Below are positions 55,008 to 64,000 of a DNA stretch of 64,000 nucleotides, piece by piece. Each line of letters starts with the position of its first letter. The first letter of the stretch is position 1. Below the pieces are notes generated by a model. The model saw only the letters and a list, made by a program, of their open reading frames with translations, made no database searches and had not been told where the DNA came from. Source of the stretch: an uncultured Pelagibacteraceae bacterium (GTDB lineage Bacteria; Pseudomonadota; Alphaproteobacteria; Pelagibacterales; Pelagibacteraceae); assembly GCA_902557385.1 (NCBI GenBank), contig CACDZF010000001.1:1-64000 (forward strand). The letters are read 5' to 3'. Both the position numbers and the translations under genes were made by a program.

Positions 55008-56288
55008 CTATTTTCCAAATTTTGTTTTTTTGATTAATTGTTCATACTGAGAACTCATTAATCTAGTTTGAATTTGTGTAACAGTATCAATGGCAACAAC
55101 AACAACAATAAGTATTGAAGTTCCACCTAAATAAAAAGGTATAGGATAATTTGCTATTAGAAATTCAGGCATTAAACAAACCAAAGTTAAGTATAAAGCT
55201 CCCATTGTTGTTAACCTGGTTAAAATATCATCTATATAAAAAGCTGTACTTTCACCCGGTCTAATACCTGGTATAAATCCACCATGTTTTCTTAAGTTTT
55301 CTGCAGTTTCTGTTGGGTTAAAAGTTATTGATGTGTAAAAAAAAGTAAAAAATATTATACCTGATGCATATAAAAGCATGTACAGAGGCTGACCTTGGGT
55401 AAAAAATGAAGATATATTAAGAAAAGTTTCGTTGTCGCTTAAATTGAAATTAGAAAATGTAACAGGCAATAATAGTAAAGCAGAAGCAAAAATCGCTGGT
55501 ATAACTCCAGCTTGGTTAATTTTCAAAGGAAGATGTGAGGACTCGCCTCCATACATTTTGTTACCCATTTGTCTTTTAGGGTAATTAATTAAAATTTTTC
55601 TTAAAGCTCTTTCCATAAAAACTATAAACATTATTGTTGCTACTAATAATAAAAATATAAAAATTATCATTAAGGTTGAAATTGCACCTGTTCTTCCTAG
55701 TTCAAATGTTGTTACGAGCGCTCGAGGAATTTCTGCAACAATACCTGAAAAGATTATTAATGAGATACCGTTACCAATTCCTCTTTGGGTAATTTGTTCA
55801 CCTAACCACATTAAAAAAATCGTACCTGCTACTATAGTTGTTACAGTTGAAATTTTAAAAAATAAACCTGGGTTAATTACCAAGTTATCTGAAGACTCTA
55901 ATCCAACAGATAGTCCATATCCCTGGATAATGGCAAGTAAAACCGTTCCATATCTTGTAATTTGAGTAATTTTTTTTCTACCTATCTCACCCTGGCTTTT
56001 AAGATTTTTAAAATAATCTGAAACTCCAGTTAATAATTGGACTATAATAGAAGAAGAAATATAAGGCATTATACCAAGGGCAAAAATAGCCATTCGACTT
56101 ATCGCTCCACCAGCAAACACATTAAACATACCTAATAATCCTTTTTGGTTACCTTCCATTAGTATTTGTAATTGATCAGGATTAATTCCAGGCAGAGGAA
56201 TAAATGTACCAAGTCTATAAATTGATAATATAAAAATAGTGAATATTATTCTGTTTTTAAGATCACTTGATTGTGCGTTTACACTCAT
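55008..56288 (-). CDS. secY: Protein translocase subunit SecY
   Basis: Channel of the Sec translocon. 426 residues with ten membrane helices. FIPLPGINPDQL, GIMPYISSSIIVQLL, the GIGNGISLIIFSGIV helix and FRKHGGFIPGIRPG-like NLRKHGGFIPGIRPG are characteristic. 11 bases after rplO. Confidence 0.98.
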   Translation of the reverse strand: MSVNAQSSDLKNRIIFTIFILSIYRLGTFIPLPGINPDQLQILMEGNQKGLLGMFNVFAGGAISRMAIFALGIMPYISSSIIVQLLTGVSDYFKNLKSQGEIGRKKITQITRYGTVLLAIIQGYGLSVGLESSDNLVINPGLFFKISTVTTIVAGTIFLMWLGEQITQRGIGNGISLIIFSGIVAEIPRALVTTFELGRTGAISTLMIIFIFLLLVATIMFIVFMERALRKILINYPKRQMGNKMYGGESSHLPLKINQAGVIPAIFASALLLLPVTFSNFNLSDNETFLNISSFFTQGQPLYMLLYASGIIFFTFFYTSITFNPTETAENLRKHGGFIPGIRPGESTAFYIDDILTRLTTMGALYLTLVCLMPEFLIANYPIPFYLGGTSILIVVVVAIDTVTQIQTRLMSSQYEQLIKKTKFGK

Positions 56289-56299
56289 AAACTCTTAAG

Positions 56300-56755
56300 T
56301 TACTTTTTGTTGATTTGAACCGAAGCTCCAGCCTTATTAAGCTTTTCAACAGCAGATTTTGAAATTAAGTCAGCTTGAATATTAATTTTTTGTTTTATAT
56401 CACCTTTTCCTAAAATTTTTAATTTTTTAGAATTTTTGTTAATTATTTTTAACTTTTTCAATATTTCCACATTTATTGTATCGTTTAAATTTAGCTTTTT
56501 TTTATCTATAAACATTTGAATTTTATCTAAATTAATTTTAGCAATTTTTAAATTATTAAATGAGTTAAAACCTCTTTTAGGCAATCTTCTATAAAGCGGC
56601 ATTTGACCACCTTCAAAACTTTTTATTGCAACACCAGATCTAGATTTTTGACCTTTAATACCTCTGCCGGATGTTTTTCCTTTTCCAGAACCAATACCTC
56701 TGCCTACTCTAATTTTTTTTCTTAAAATCTTTTCTGTTGTATTTAATGAAGTCAT
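56300..56755 (-). CDS. rplO: 50S ribosomal protein L15
   Basis: Late-assembly large-subunit protein. 151 residues: [20 protein letters not shown] at the N-terminus, [17 protein letters not shown], and a C-terminal globular part ending in [17 protein letters not shown]. It starts directly at the rpsE stop (1-base overlap), leaving no room for rpmD (L30). Confidence 0.97.
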   Translation of the reverse strand: MTSLNTTEKILRKKIRVGRGIGSGKGKTSGRGIKGQKSRSGVAIKSFEGGQMPLYRRLPKRGFNSFNNLKIAKINLDKIQMFIDKKKLNLNDTINVEILKKLKIINKNSKKLKILGKGDIKQKINIQADLISKSAVEKLNKAGASVQINKK

Positions 56756-57258
56756 TATCCTCTTTTTTCTATAATTTCTGCTATTTTTTTATTTCTAATA
56801 ATTGAAATTTGCTTAGGTGAAGTTTGATTGGTTAATGCTTTCATAGTTGCTCTTATAACATTGTGAGGGTTTGCTGTACCCATTGACTTGGCAACAATAT
56901 CCCGAATTCCCAAAACTTCACAAACAGCTCTAACAGGTCCACCTGCAATAATTCCTGTGCCTTTTGGAGCAGCTCGCAATTTAATTTTTCCTGCGCCATC
57001 TTTTCCGTAGACATCGTGATGAATGGTTCTGCCTTCTCTTAATGGAATTTGAATAAGTTTTCTTCTGGCCATTTCATTGGCTTTTTTAATTGCATCTGGT
57101 ACTTGTTTTGCTTTTGCATGAGCAATACCAATTTTACCATTTTGATTTCCTACAACAACAAGAGCAGAAAAACCAAATCTTCTTCCACCTTTAACAACTT
57201 TGGTAATTCTGTTTATGTGTACTAATTTTTCTAATATATCATCTTTAACTTTTTCCAT
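56755..57258 (-). CDS. rpsE: 30S ribosomal protein S5
   Basis: Decoding-fidelity protein near the mRNA entry. 167 residues: [38 protein letters not shown], and [18 protein letters not shown] with [12 protein letters not shown]. 3 bases after rplR. Confidence 0.98.
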   Translation of the reverse strand: MEKVKDDILEKLVHINRITKVVKGGRRFGFSALVVVGNQNGKIGIAHAKAKQVPDAIKKANEMARRKLIQIPLREGRTIHHDVYGKDGAGKIKLRAAPKGTGIIAGGPVRAVCEVLGIRDIVAKSMGTANPHNVIRATMKALTNQTSPKQISIIRNKKIAEIIEKRG

Positions 57259-57261
57259 AAT

Positions 57262-57618
57262 CTAAAAATCCATTCCATTTTTTCTTAAAGTTTCAGCAAA
57301 GATTTTTACTCTACCGTGATATTTATATACACCTCTATCAAAATAAACTTTTGTAATTTTTTTTTCTTGAGCTTTTTTTGCAAGTCTTTCAGCAACGGCT
57401 TTAGATAAATCAGTTTTATTTTTCATTTTTAAATTTCTAATATCTTTCTCTATTGAAGATGCTGAAAATAAAGTCTTACAACTGATATCGTCTATAATTT
57501 GCGCAGAAATATTTTTTGTTGATCTAGAAACACAGAGTCTGAATCTTTCTGGCTTTGCAACTTTTTTAATTTTATTTTTAATTCTATATCTTTTTCTATC
57601 TAATGTGCTTAGTTTCAT
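57262..57618 (-). CDS. rplR: 50S ribosomal protein L18
   Basis: Binds 5S rRNA. 118 residues: [48 protein letters not shown] and [12 protein letters not shown] at the end. 1-base overlap with rplF. Confidence 0.98.
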   Translation of the reverse strand: MKLSTLDRKRYRIKNKIKKVAKPERFRLCVSRSTKNISAQIIDDISCKTLFSASSIEKDIRNLKMKNKTDLSKAVAERLAKKAQEKKITKVYFDRGVYKYHGRVKIFAETLRKNGMDF

Positions 57619-58157
57619 TATTTTTTCTTACCTTCTTTTCTTAGAACATATTGGCCTTGTTCTCTTATTCCTTTTCCCTTATAAGGCTCAGGTGGTCTCA
57701 AAGATTTTATTTTTGAAACTACTTCACCTACTAACTGTTTATCGTGACCACTAATTTTAACTGTAGTCTGTTTTTCAACAACTATTTTTATACCCTCTGG
57801 TACATCAAAATTTATGTCATGACTAAATCCTAATTGCATGTTTAATTGCTTTCCCTTTAATGCTGCTCTATATCCGACGCCTGTAAGCTCAAGAACCTTT
57901 TCATAGCCAGAGCTTATGCCTATTATTGCGTTATTAACTAAACTTCTATTCATTCCCCATAGTCTTTTTATATTTTGATCTATTTTTTTTGGTTTTATAG
58001 AGATTTCTTTTCCATCATTTATTTTTAAATCAAATAAATTTGTATCAATGTTAAGTGTCTTTTTGCCTAATGGACCATCTACATTAAGAACTGAACCATT
58101 CAAAGCAACGTTTACTTTTTCAGGAATCGATATATTTATTTTACCAATTTTTGACAT
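57618..58157 (-). CDS. rplF: 50S ribosomal protein L6
   Basis: Two-domain protein near the factor-binding site. 179 residues: [36 protein letters not shown], and the C-terminal [16 protein letters not shown]. 1-base overlaps on both sides. Confidence 0.98.
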   Translation of the reverse strand: MSKIGKINISIPEKVNVALNGSVLNVDGPLGKKTLNIDTNLFDLKINDGKEISIKPKKIDQNIKRLWGMNRSLVNNAIIGISSGYEKVLELTGVGYRAALKGKQLNMQLGFSHDINFDVPEGIKIVVEKQTTVKISGHDKQLVGEVVSKIKSLRPPEPYKGKGIREQGQYVLRKEGKKK

Positions 58158-58552
58158 TAAAATACCTTACAAATTATTTCACCACCAACTTTTTGTTTTC
58201 TCGCATCTAAATCCGTCATAACTCCTTTTGGGGTTGAAATTATAGCTATACCTAAACCATTGTTAATTTTAGGAAGACTTTCTGCGCTAGAAAATATTCT
58301 TCTTCCTGGTTTTGATATTCTTTCAATAGTACTAATTACTGGGTTACCAGAATGATACTTTAGATTAATCGATAAAGTTGGTTTTTTAGTTTCATTGTTA
58401 ATTTTGTAATCAATTATGTAACCTTCGCTTTTTAAAATTTCAGATATACTAATTTTAAAATTTGATGATGGAAGCTCAACAACTTTATGATTTCTCAATT
58501 GTGCGTTTTTTATTCTTGCAATCATATCTCCTATTGGATCACTTAAACTCAT
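58157..58552 (-). CDS. rpsH: 30S ribosomal protein S8
   Basis: Primary 16S binder, and in E. coli the translational repressor of the spc operon. 131 residues: DPIGDMIARIKNAQ, RISKPGRRIFSSAESLPKI, GLGIAIISTPKGVMTD and GGEIICKVF. 10 bases after rpsN. Confidence 0.98.
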   Translation of the reverse strand: MSLSDPIGDMIARIKNAQLRNHKVVELPSSNFKISISEILKSEGYIIDYKINNETKKPTLSINLKYHSGNPVISTIERISKPGRRIFSSAESLPKINNGLGIAIISTPKGVMTDLDARKQKVGGEIICKVF

Positions 58553-58562
58553 AATTTCCTTT

Positions 58563-58868
58563 CTACCAACTTGATTTAACCATTCCTGGTATTTTTCCTT
58601 CTAACCCTAATTTTCTTAGGGCAATTCTTGATATTTTTAGCTTTCTATAAACAGCATGTGGTCTACCTGTTATTTGACACCTATTCATAACTCTAACTTT
58701 TGCTGAATTTCTTGGCAACTTTGAAAGTTTTTGTTGAGCTTTAAATCTTTCTTCCAAAGTAAGTTTTTTATTCATAATAATTTTTTTTAAAGCTTTTCTT
58801 TTTTTAAAATATTTATTAGAAAGCTTTATTCTTCTATTATTTTTATTTATTGCGCTTAACTTGGCCAT
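58563..58868 (-). CDS. rpsN: 30S ribosomal protein S14, zinc-free form
   Basis: 101 residues, the long form without CxxC motifs; only one Cys remains in [34 protein letters not shown] and the end [11 protein letters not shown] are typical. 2 bases after rplE. Confidence 0.98.
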   Translation of the reverse strand: MAKLSAINKNNRRIKLSNKYFKKRKALKKIIMNKKLTLEERFKAQQKLSKLPRNSAKVRVMNRCQITGRPHAVYRKLKISRIALRKLGLEGKIPGMVKSSW

Positions 58869-58870
58869 AT

Positions 58871-59425
58871 TTAATTGTCTCCTTTGTTTTTAAATGGAAA
58901 ATTTAATTTTTTTAATAATTCAAAACTATGATCATTTGACTGAGAATTTATTACAATAGTTATGTCTAAACCTCTAATTTTATCTACTTTATCAAAATTT
59001 ACTTCAGGAAAAATTATATGCTCCTTTATACCAAATGTGTAATTTCCAAATTTATCAAAACCATTTGATGATAGACCTCTAAAATCTTTAATTCTAGGCA
59101 ATGCAATGTTTACTAATCTATCAATAAATTCATACATTTTATTTTTTCTTAATGTTACTTTAAGTCCTGCATTAGTGCCTTTTCGTGTTTTAAAATTTGA
59201 TATGGATTTTTTAAATTTTGTTAGAACAGGTTTTTGACCACCAATACTTGCTAGATCTTGTTCACAAGATTTAATTATCTTTGAGTCGTTTCCATCCAAG
59301 CCTAAGCCCATGTTTATAACAACTTTTTCTAAATTTGGTGTCATGTAAATATTTTTAAATCCAAATTTTTCTTTAAGAGATGGTTGTATCTCCTTAAAAT
59401 AAAGTTCTTTTAGTCTAGGTGTCAT
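58871..59425 (-). CDS. rplE: 50S ribosomal protein L5
   Basis: Binds 5S rRNA and contacts P-site tRNA. 184 residues: [26 protein letters not shown]-like [43 protein letters not shown] and [10 protein letters not shown]. Confidence 0.98.
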   Translation of the reverse strand: MTPRLKELYFKEIQPSLKEKFGFKNIYMTPNLEKVVINMGLGLDGNDSKIIKSCEQDLASIGGQKPVLTKFKKSISNFKTRKGTNAGLKVTLRKNKMYEFIDRLVNIALPRIKDFRGLSSNGFDKFGNYTFGIKEHIIFPEVNFDKVDKIRGLDITIVINSQSNDHSFELLKKLNFPFKNKGDN

Positions 59426-59428
59426 TTT

Positions 59429-59677
59429 TTATTTTTTAACCTCTTTTTTTTTAGTTTTTGTTGCTCCAGTTATTATTGCTAAATTTGATATATCTAAAAA
59501 ATTCTCTTTTGAAACAATTCCACCTTTTTTTTCTTTTGTAGTTTTAACGTGTTTTTTAACCATATTTATACCTTTAACTTTGGCTCTATTGCTTGATCTA
59601 TCGATTTCAATAACTTCACCTTCTTTTTTTTTATCTTTTCCCGCCAAAATTTTTACTTTGTTACCTTTTATAATCAT
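59429..59677 (-). CDS. rplX: 50S ribosomal protein L24, short
   Basis: Assembly initiator with a KOW domain. 82 residues against about 100 usually. [20 protein letters not shown] is the KOW motif, then [10 protein letters not shown]; the middle is shortened and the end is basic (TKKKEVKK). 2 bases after rplN. Confidence 0.95.
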   Translation of the reverse strand: MIIKGNKVKILAGKDKKKEGEVIEIDRSSNRAKVKGINMVKKHVKTTKEKKGGIVSKENFLDISNLAIITGATKTKKKEVKK

Positions 59678-59679
59678 TT

Positions 59680-60048
59680 TTATAATACCTCTGGTGCAAG
59701 AGAAATAATTTTCATTTGCCCTCTATTTCTTAACTCTCTTGTTACTGGACCAAAAATTCTTGTTCCAACAGGTTCACCTTTTTCATCAACTAAAACTGCA
59801 GCATTATTATCAAATTTTACTTTAGATCCATCATCTCTGTGAATTCCTTTTTTAACACGAACAACTACTGCTTTGTGAACTGAGCCTTTTTTTACTTTAC
59901 CCTTAGGAATAGCTTCTTTTACAGCTATTACTATAGTATCACCAATGCTAGCGTATCTTCTTTTTGAACCTCCAAGAACTTTGATACATTCAATTCTTTT
60001 AGCTCCAGTGTTATCAGCAACTAATAATTCAGTTTGAACTTGAATCAC
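59680..60048 (-). CDS. rplN: 50S ribosomal protein L14
   Basis: Subunit-interface protein. 122 residues: [47 protein letters not shown] and [13 protein letters not shown]. 4-base overlap with rpsQ. Confidence 0.98.
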   Translation of the reverse strand: MIQVQTELLVADNTGAKRIECIKVLGGSKRRYASIGDTIVIAVKEAIPKGKVKKGSVHKAVVVRVKKGIHRDDGSKVKFDNNAAVLVDEKGEPVGTRIFGPVTRELRNRGQMKIISLAPEVL

Positions 60049-60281
60049 TTTTGACCCTCCATAACTTCAAATTTTTTATTTTTAGAAAATGGTTTGCTCT
60101 CAATTATTGAAACTTTATCTCCATTTTTAAATTTGTTGTTTTCATCATGGGCATTATATTTTTTTTTAACTTTAATTATTTTCTTTAGAATTGGATGTTG
60201 ATACTTCCGTTCAACAAGTACAGTTATAGTTTTATTTGGTTTGTCACTAACTACAACTCCTGATAATATTTTTTTAGGCAT
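60045..60281 (-). CDS. rpsQ: 30S ribosomal protein S17
   Basis: Early 16S binder with an OB fold. 78 residues: [20 protein letters not shown], a central [19 protein letters not shown], and [15 protein letters not shown]. 8-base overlap with rpmC. Confidence 0.97.
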   Translation of the reverse strand: MPKKILSGVVVSDKPNKTITVLVERKYQHPILKKIIKVKKKYNAHDENNKFKNGDKVSIIESKPFSKNKKFEVMEGQK

Positions 60282-60465
60282 TTAATTTTCCTTTTAAAAG
60301 AGTTTTTAATCTTGCTATTGTTTTTTTTGTTTCGTTAAATTTTGCAGGATTGGAAACTTGTGAGTTAATTTTTTGAAATCTTAAATTAAATAAATCTTTT
60401 TTCATTTTATCTAAATTCTTAATTGCTTGTGCTTTTGTTAATTTATTTAATTCTTTTTTTTTCAT
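60274..60465 (-). CDS. rpmC: 50S ribosomal protein L29
   Basis: Two-helix protein near the tunnel exit and SRP/trigger-factor site. 63 residues: [25 protein letters not shown], then [13 protein letters not shown]. 1-base overlap with rplP. Confidence 0.95.
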   Translation of the reverse strand: MKKKELNKLTKAQAIKNLDKMKKDLFNLRFQKINSQVSNPAKFNETKKTIARLKTLLKGKLNA

Positions 60466-60875
60466 TAAGAAATCCTTTTAATAAATTTTGTTTTGATTGG
60501 TAATTTAGCCGATGCTTTATAGAGTGCTTCTTTTGCTATTTGCTCAGACACACCGTCTATTTCAAATAAAATTCTTCCAGGTTTAACTCTACAAGCCCAA
60601 AACTCTGGCGACCCTTTACCTTTTCCCATTCTAACCTCTACTGGTTTTTTTGAAACTGGTATATTTGGAAATATCCTTGTCCAAACTCTTCCTTGTCTTT
60701 TCATATGCCTTGTAAGAGCAACTCTTGCTGCTTCTATTTGTTTTCCTATAACTCTATCTGGCGACATTGCTTTTAAAGCATACGCACCGTAATTTATTAA
60801 ATTAGCTCTTGATGCATATCCGTGAATTCTGCCTTTATGAGCTTTTCTAAATTTTGATCTAGTTGGTTGTAACAT
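60465..60875 (-). CDS. rplP: 50S ribosomal protein L16
   Basis: Organises the A-site tRNA elbow region. 136 residues: [39 protein letters not shown], and [20 protein letters not shown]. 2 bases after rpsC. Confidence 0.98.
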   Translation of the reverse strand: MLQPTRSKFRKAHKGRIHGYASRANLINYGAYALKAMSPDRVIGKQIEAARVALTRHMKRQGRVWTRIFPNIPVSKKPVEVRMGKGKGSPEFWACRVKPGRILFEIDGVSEQIAKEALYKASAKLPIKTKFIKRIS

Positions 60876-60877
60876 AA

Positions 60878-61537
60878 TTATTTTTTATTAGTCTCTTGAC
60901 TAAATTCCTTAGTAAAAATTTCACCTTTATAAATCCATACTTTAATACCTATTATTCCATAAGTTGTTAAAGCCTCTGATTCTGCATAGTCAATATCAGC
61001 ACGTAAAGTATGAGAAGGTATACTTCCTTCTCGTAACCACTCAGTCCTAGCTATTTCATTTCCTCCAAGCCTACCACTTATAGAAACTTTTATTCCTTTT
61101 GCGCCTAATCTTAATGCTGATTGCATTGATCTCTTCATAGCTCTTCTATAAGAAATTCTTTTAACTAATTGTTGAGCAATATTCTCGGCTACTAAAAAAC
61201 TGTTAGTTTCAGGTTTTTTTACTTCTTTAATGTTCAAATTTACTTCGTTAGAAGTAATAGCTGATAGCTTGCTTTTAATTTTTTCTATATCACTTCCTTT
61301 TTTTCCAATTACAAAGCCAGGTCGCGATGTATAAATTGTTACAAAACATTTTTTAGATGTTCGTTCAATCATTACTTTTGATACACCAGAATTAATTACA
61401 TTTTTTTTAATAAATTCTCTAATTTTAAAATCTTCAATTAAATAATTTCCGAAATCTTTCTTTTTAGCATACCAAACAGAGTCCCAACCTCTGTTTATAC
61501 CTAATCTTAAACCAACTGGATTAACTTTTTGACCCAT
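60878..61537 (-). CDS. rpsC: 30S ribosomal protein S3
   Basis: Forms the mRNA entry with S4 and S5. 219 residues: [22 protein letters not shown] domain [15 protein letters not shown], and C-terminal [14 protein letters not shown] with [15 protein letters not shown]. Its start overlaps rplV by 17 bases. Confidence 0.98.
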   Translation of the reverse strand: MGQKVNPVGLRLGINRGWDSVWYAKKKDFGNYLIEDFKIREFIKKNVINSGVSKVMIERTSKKCFVTIYTSRPGFVIGKKGSDIEKIKSKLSAITSNEVNLNIKEVKKPETNSFLVAENIAQQLVKRISYRRAMKRSMQSALRLGAKGIKVSISGRLGGNEIARTEWLREGSIPSHTLRADIDYAESEALTTYGIIGIKVWIYKGEIFTKEFSQETNKK

Positions 61538-61919
61538 GACTCTCCATTTTTTTAACTTCAGATAAAATTATTGTTACATTTGAATATGGTTTTAGTATTG
61601 AGGCAGCTCTTCCTTTTGCTCTAGCTCTAAATCTTTTCATGATTATTTGCTTCCCACAATAGGCTTCTTTCACAATAAGTTTATCAATATCATATTGATA
61701 ATTATTTTCAGCGTTTGCTATCGCTGACGAAATTGTTTTTTTTATATCTTTTGAAATTCTTTTTTCTGAAAAAGTTAGATCTCTGATTGCTGTATCAACT
61801 TTTTTACCTACAATTGCTTTTAAAATAGGATTTAGTTTTCTTACACTAGATCTAACGTTTTTATTAACAGATTTAACTGTTTTTTCTTTAGTATCTTTGT
61901 TTCTTTTCTTTTTTCCCAT
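61521..61919 (-). CDS. rplV: 50S ribosomal protein L22
   Basis: Lines the exit tunnel. 132 residues, with a Lys-rich N-terminal extension of about 20 residues. [20 protein letters not shown] and [20 protein letters not shown] are the diagnostic helix and tunnel hairpin. Confidence 0.97.
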   Translation of the reverse strand: MGKKKRNKDTKEKTVKSVNKNVRSSVRKLNPILKAIVGKKVDTAIRDLTFSEKRISKDIKKTISSAIANAENNYQYDIDKLIVKEAYCGKQIIMKRFRARAKGRAASILKPYSNVTIILSEVKKMESHGSKS

Positions 61920-62230
61920 TATTTTTTCTCTTCTTTAGTTTCAGTGCCTGCCTCTTTCGCAGCCTTTTTATCAGCTGGTGTGTGACCTGCAAAAGTTCTT
62001 GTCGGTGCAAATTCACCTATTTTATGACCAACCATATCCTCTGAAATTGTTAGAGGTATAAATTTTTTACCATTATAAATTAAAAAACTACACCCAACAA
62101 AATCTGGGATTATTGTCGATTTTCTTGACCAAGTTTTAATTGGCTTTTTATTAGTATCCTTTTTTTGCTTATCAACTTTTTTAATTAGGCTTTCTTCAAC
62201 AAATGGACCTTTCCAAACTGATCTTGCCAT
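61919..62230 (-). CDS. rpsS: 30S ribosomal protein S19
   Basis: Head protein paired with S13. 103 residues: [50 protein letters not shown] short Lys/Glu-rich tail is present. 1-base gap from rplB. Confidence 0.98.
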   Translation of the reverse strand: MARSVWKGPFVEESLIKKVDKQKKDTNKKPIKTWSRKSTIIPDFVGCSFLIYNGKKFIPLTISEDMVGHKIGEFAPTRTFAGHTPADKKAAKEAGTETKEEKK

Positions 62231-62231
62231 A

Positions 62232-63065
62232 TTATTCCTTTTTCTTCTTTCTTCTTCTTACAATATACTTATCTGTTCTTTTATTATCTCTAGTTTTTAA
62301 ACCTTTTGCTGACTGACCAGTTCTTGATACAGGGTGTCTTCCGCCTGCACTTTTACCTTCACCTCCACCATGCGGGTGATCAACAGGGTTCATTACAACG
62401 CCTCTAGTATGTGGCCTTCTTCCAAGCCATCTTGATCTTCCAGCTTTTCCTATTTTAATGTTTTTTTGATCAGGATTTGATAATACGCCAATTGTCGCTA
62501 AAGATCTTGAGTCAATTTTTCTAACTTCACCAGATGCCATCTTGATTAAAGAATAGTTTCCATCAATGCCCGATATTGTTACTGAGGTACCTGCGGATCT
62601 AGCCACTTTTCCTCCCGAGCCAGGTTGAAGTTCAACATTATGAATATCAATTCCAACTGGTATATCTTGTAAAGGCATACAATTTCCTATTTTAATCTCT
62701 TTTTTACTTCCATTTATAATTTTATCTCCCACTTTTATTTTTTGTGGAGCTAAATAATATTTATGAACGCCATCTTCAAATTTAACTAACATAATGTAGC
62801 ATGATCTATTAGGATCATATTCTATTCTTTCAACTGTAGCTTCCATATCAAATTTTTTTCTATAAAAATCGACGTCTCTATACATTTTTTTATGTCCACC
62901 AGCTCGATTTCTTGAAGTAATACGTCCATAATTATTTCTTCCTTTTCGAGAGTTTTTTGGAGACACTAAAGATTTAAAAGGTTTACCTTTCCATAGACCT
63001 GTTCGATCAATTAAAATAGTACCTCTAGTTGATTTAGTATATGGTTTAAATGTTTTTAATGTCAT
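62232..63065 (-). CDS. rplB: 50S ribosomal protein L2
   Basis: Essential for subunit joining and the peptidyl-transferase centre. 277 residues: [20 protein letters not shown], and the signature [20 protein letters not shown] near the C-terminus. 2-base gap from rplW. Confidence 0.99.
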   Translation of the reverse strand: MTLKTFKPYTKSTRGTILIDRTGLWKGKPFKSLVSPKNSRKGRNNYGRITSRNRAGGHKKMYRDVDFYRKKFDMEATVERIEYDPNRSCYIMLVKFEDGVHKYYLAPQKIKVGDKIINGSKKEIKIGNCMPLQDIPVGIDIHNVELQPGSGGKVARSAGTSVTISGIDGNYSLIKMASGEVRKIDSRSLATIGVLSNPDQKNIKIGKAGRSRWLGRRPHTRGVVMNPVDHPHGGGEGKSAGGRHPVSRTGQSAKGLKTRDNKRTDKYIVRRRKKKKE

Positions 63066-63067
63066 TT

Positions 63068-63361
63068 CTAAATTCCAGTTGTTAGATCAATAGTTTGACC
63101 TTTTTTTAAAGTTATAATGGCTTTTTTATAACCTTTTACGTTGATCTTCCTACCTCTTGTTAATTTTTTTCTATTCTGCTTATTAATAATATTAATTTTT
63201 ACAACATTAACTTTGAAAATTTTTTCAATGTTTTTTTTAAGATTATTTTTATTTGCCTTTTTTGGAACTTTAAAAACTATTTTGTTTTGATCAGACAAAG
63301 CCGTGGATTTCTCAGTTAAAATTGGAGAATAAATTTTATCGTATAAATGTATCTTTTCCAT
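63068..63361 (-). CDS. rplW: 50S ribosomal protein L23
   Basis: Docking site for trigger factor and SRP at the tunnel exit. 97 residues: YSPILTEKSTALSDQNKIVF, and KVNVVKINIINKQNRKKLTRG-type strand. 1-base gap from rplD. Confidence 0.96.
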   Translation of the reverse strand: MEKIHLYDKIYSPILTEKSTALSDQNKIVFKVPKKANKNNLKKNIEKIFKVNVVKINIINKQNRKKLTRGRKINVKGYKKAIITLKKGQTIDLTTGI

Positions 63362-63362
63362 T

Positions 63363-63986
63363 TTATGAATATCTCTTTTCTAAATCCTTAACTGAACTTT
63401 CAGTAAAGACAATTTTTTTAAATTTAACAATATCAAATGCACTGAAGTGATTAATATCTGTAATTTTAATATTTGGTATGTTTCTTGCAGATTTATAAAT
63501 TTTATCTTTTGATTTTTTATCAAGAATTATAAGTGAGTTATTGATTTCAAATTTATTGATTATTTTACTCATTTCTTTAGTTTTTTTAATTTCATTAGTA
63601 AAGTCACTAAATATAAGTAGATTTTTTAATTTATTTTTTTCGGTGATTAAAGAAGCAATACTTAATCTTTTTTCATTTTTAGTTAATTTTCTTTTTTTGT
63701 AGGCTGACTGACCTTTTGGACCATGCGCAACACCGCCACCTACAAAAATTGGTGCTTTTCTACTTGCGTGCCTGGCATTACCGGTTCCCTTTTGTGCATA
63801 AATTTTTGAAGTTGAACCTTTTATTTCATTCTGTTGTTTGGTTTTGGCATGTCTGCCCTTATAATTTGCGTTATTTTTATATAATACATTTGCGACTAAG
63901 TTTTTATTTATATTTCCCAAAAATATTTTATCTAAAACCTCAATTGAGCTTTTTTTTCCGTCTAAGTTTAGTTTTTCTAATTTCAT
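63363..63986 (-). CDS. rplD: 50S ribosomal protein L4
   Basis: Assembly initiator with a tunnel loop; in E. coli it also represses the S10 operon. 207 residues: RHAKTKQQNEIKGSTSKIYA and QKGTGNARHASRKAPIFVGGG are the loop, followed by AYKKRKLTKNEKRLSIASL. The start codon is 1 base after the presumed rplC stop. Confidence 0.97.
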   Translation of the reverse strand: MKLEKLNLDGKKSSIEVLDKIFLGNINKNLVANVLYKNNANYKGRHAKTKQQNEIKGSTSKIYAQKGTGNARHASRKAPIFVGGGVAHGPKGQSAYKKRKLTKNEKRLSIASLITEKNKLKNLLIFSDFTNEIKKTKEMSKIINKFEINNSLIILDKKSKDKIYKSARNIPNIKITDINHFSAFDIVKFKKIVFTESSVKDLEKRYS

Positions 63987-63987
63987 G

Positions 63988-64000
63988 TTATTTTTTTTTC
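63988..64000 (-). CDS. rplC: Last codons of the gene upstream of rplD, presumably rplC
   Basis: A TAA at 63990-63988 is preceded by three AAA codons in frame and then the window edge. In the S10 operon the gene before rplD is rplC (L3), whose end is basic. Identity rests on gene order only. Confidence 0.45.

Noticed and set aside
1-64000. Mobile elements, CRISPR arrays, prophage genes, toxin-antitoxin or defence systems
   Set aside because: No transposase, integrase, repeat array or defence-type domain was seen on either strand; all substantial frames are assigned to core functions.

Overview
This window is a very AT-rich, tightly packed alphaproteobacterial chromosome segment. It most likely comes from the SAR11 clade (Pelagibacter-like). 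I infer this from gene order (S10/spc/alpha ribosomal cluster, gatCAB, pyrBC-plsY-topA, nusB-ribHBED-nrdR-glyA), near-zero intergenic space, Lys/Asn/Ile-rich proteins, a SAM-V-type riboswitch before metY, and a glycine/sarcosine-centred gene set. I see no phage, insertion sequence, CRISPR array or plasmid gene. Nearly all the sequence is coding, one tRNA is present, and no gene-free stretch exceeds about 215 bases.

Layout. 1-2265 (minus): rplM-rpsI-argC followed by a secreted protein cut by the window edge. 2266-3808: a leader with promoters on both strands and a SAM-V-like pseudoknot before metY. 3792-10265: ctaA, a chorismate mutase, rpmG, then a minus cluster (a CBP3-like gene, rpmF, plsX, ihfA, merR), then bamE and the proton pyrophosphatase hppA. 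10348-17692 (minus): 2OG oxygenase, rpiB, glyA, nrdR, ribD, ribE, ribBX, ribH, nusB, thiL. 17764-26093: hemB, then a long minus operon dapA-smpB-folK-rsh-pyrE-pdxJ-acpS-lepB-rnc-recO. 26136-33615: lytic transglycosylase, tRNA-Ser(GCU) and soxBDAG. 33589-39720 (minus): gatCAB, an O-methyltransferase, trhO and a MATE exporter. 39770-46151 (plus): ruvX, pyrB, pyrC', plsY, topA, ridA. 46152-52057: galU-ugd, panC, mgtE, lipB, rluC. 52078-64000 (minus): the ribosomal supercluster from rplC (last codons only) to rplQ, with secY, adk and rpoA.

How the genes connect. Sarcosine oxidase yields glycine and methylene-tetrahydrofolate, which SHMT (glyA) interconverts with serine; folK feeds the folate pool. 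MetY assimilates sulfide into homocysteine under apparent SAM control. PlsX and PlsY form the acyl-phosphate route into phospholipid. Five riboflavin-pathway functions sit in one run, although the GTP cyclohydrolase II half of RibBA has lost its zinc site. TrhO next to a YrrM/TrmR-type methyltransferase suggests wobble-uridine modification (ho5U to mo5U).

The most interesting points are the SAM-V pseudoknot with a competing pairing, the trhO-methyltransferase pair, an NrdR with two CxC knuckles, an RSH protein lacking the segment between TGS and ACT, a dihydroorotase paralogue without its HxH metal site, and an orphan HxD...H 2OG oxygenase. No wholly novel multi-gene system is evident; most of the window is core metabolism and translation.
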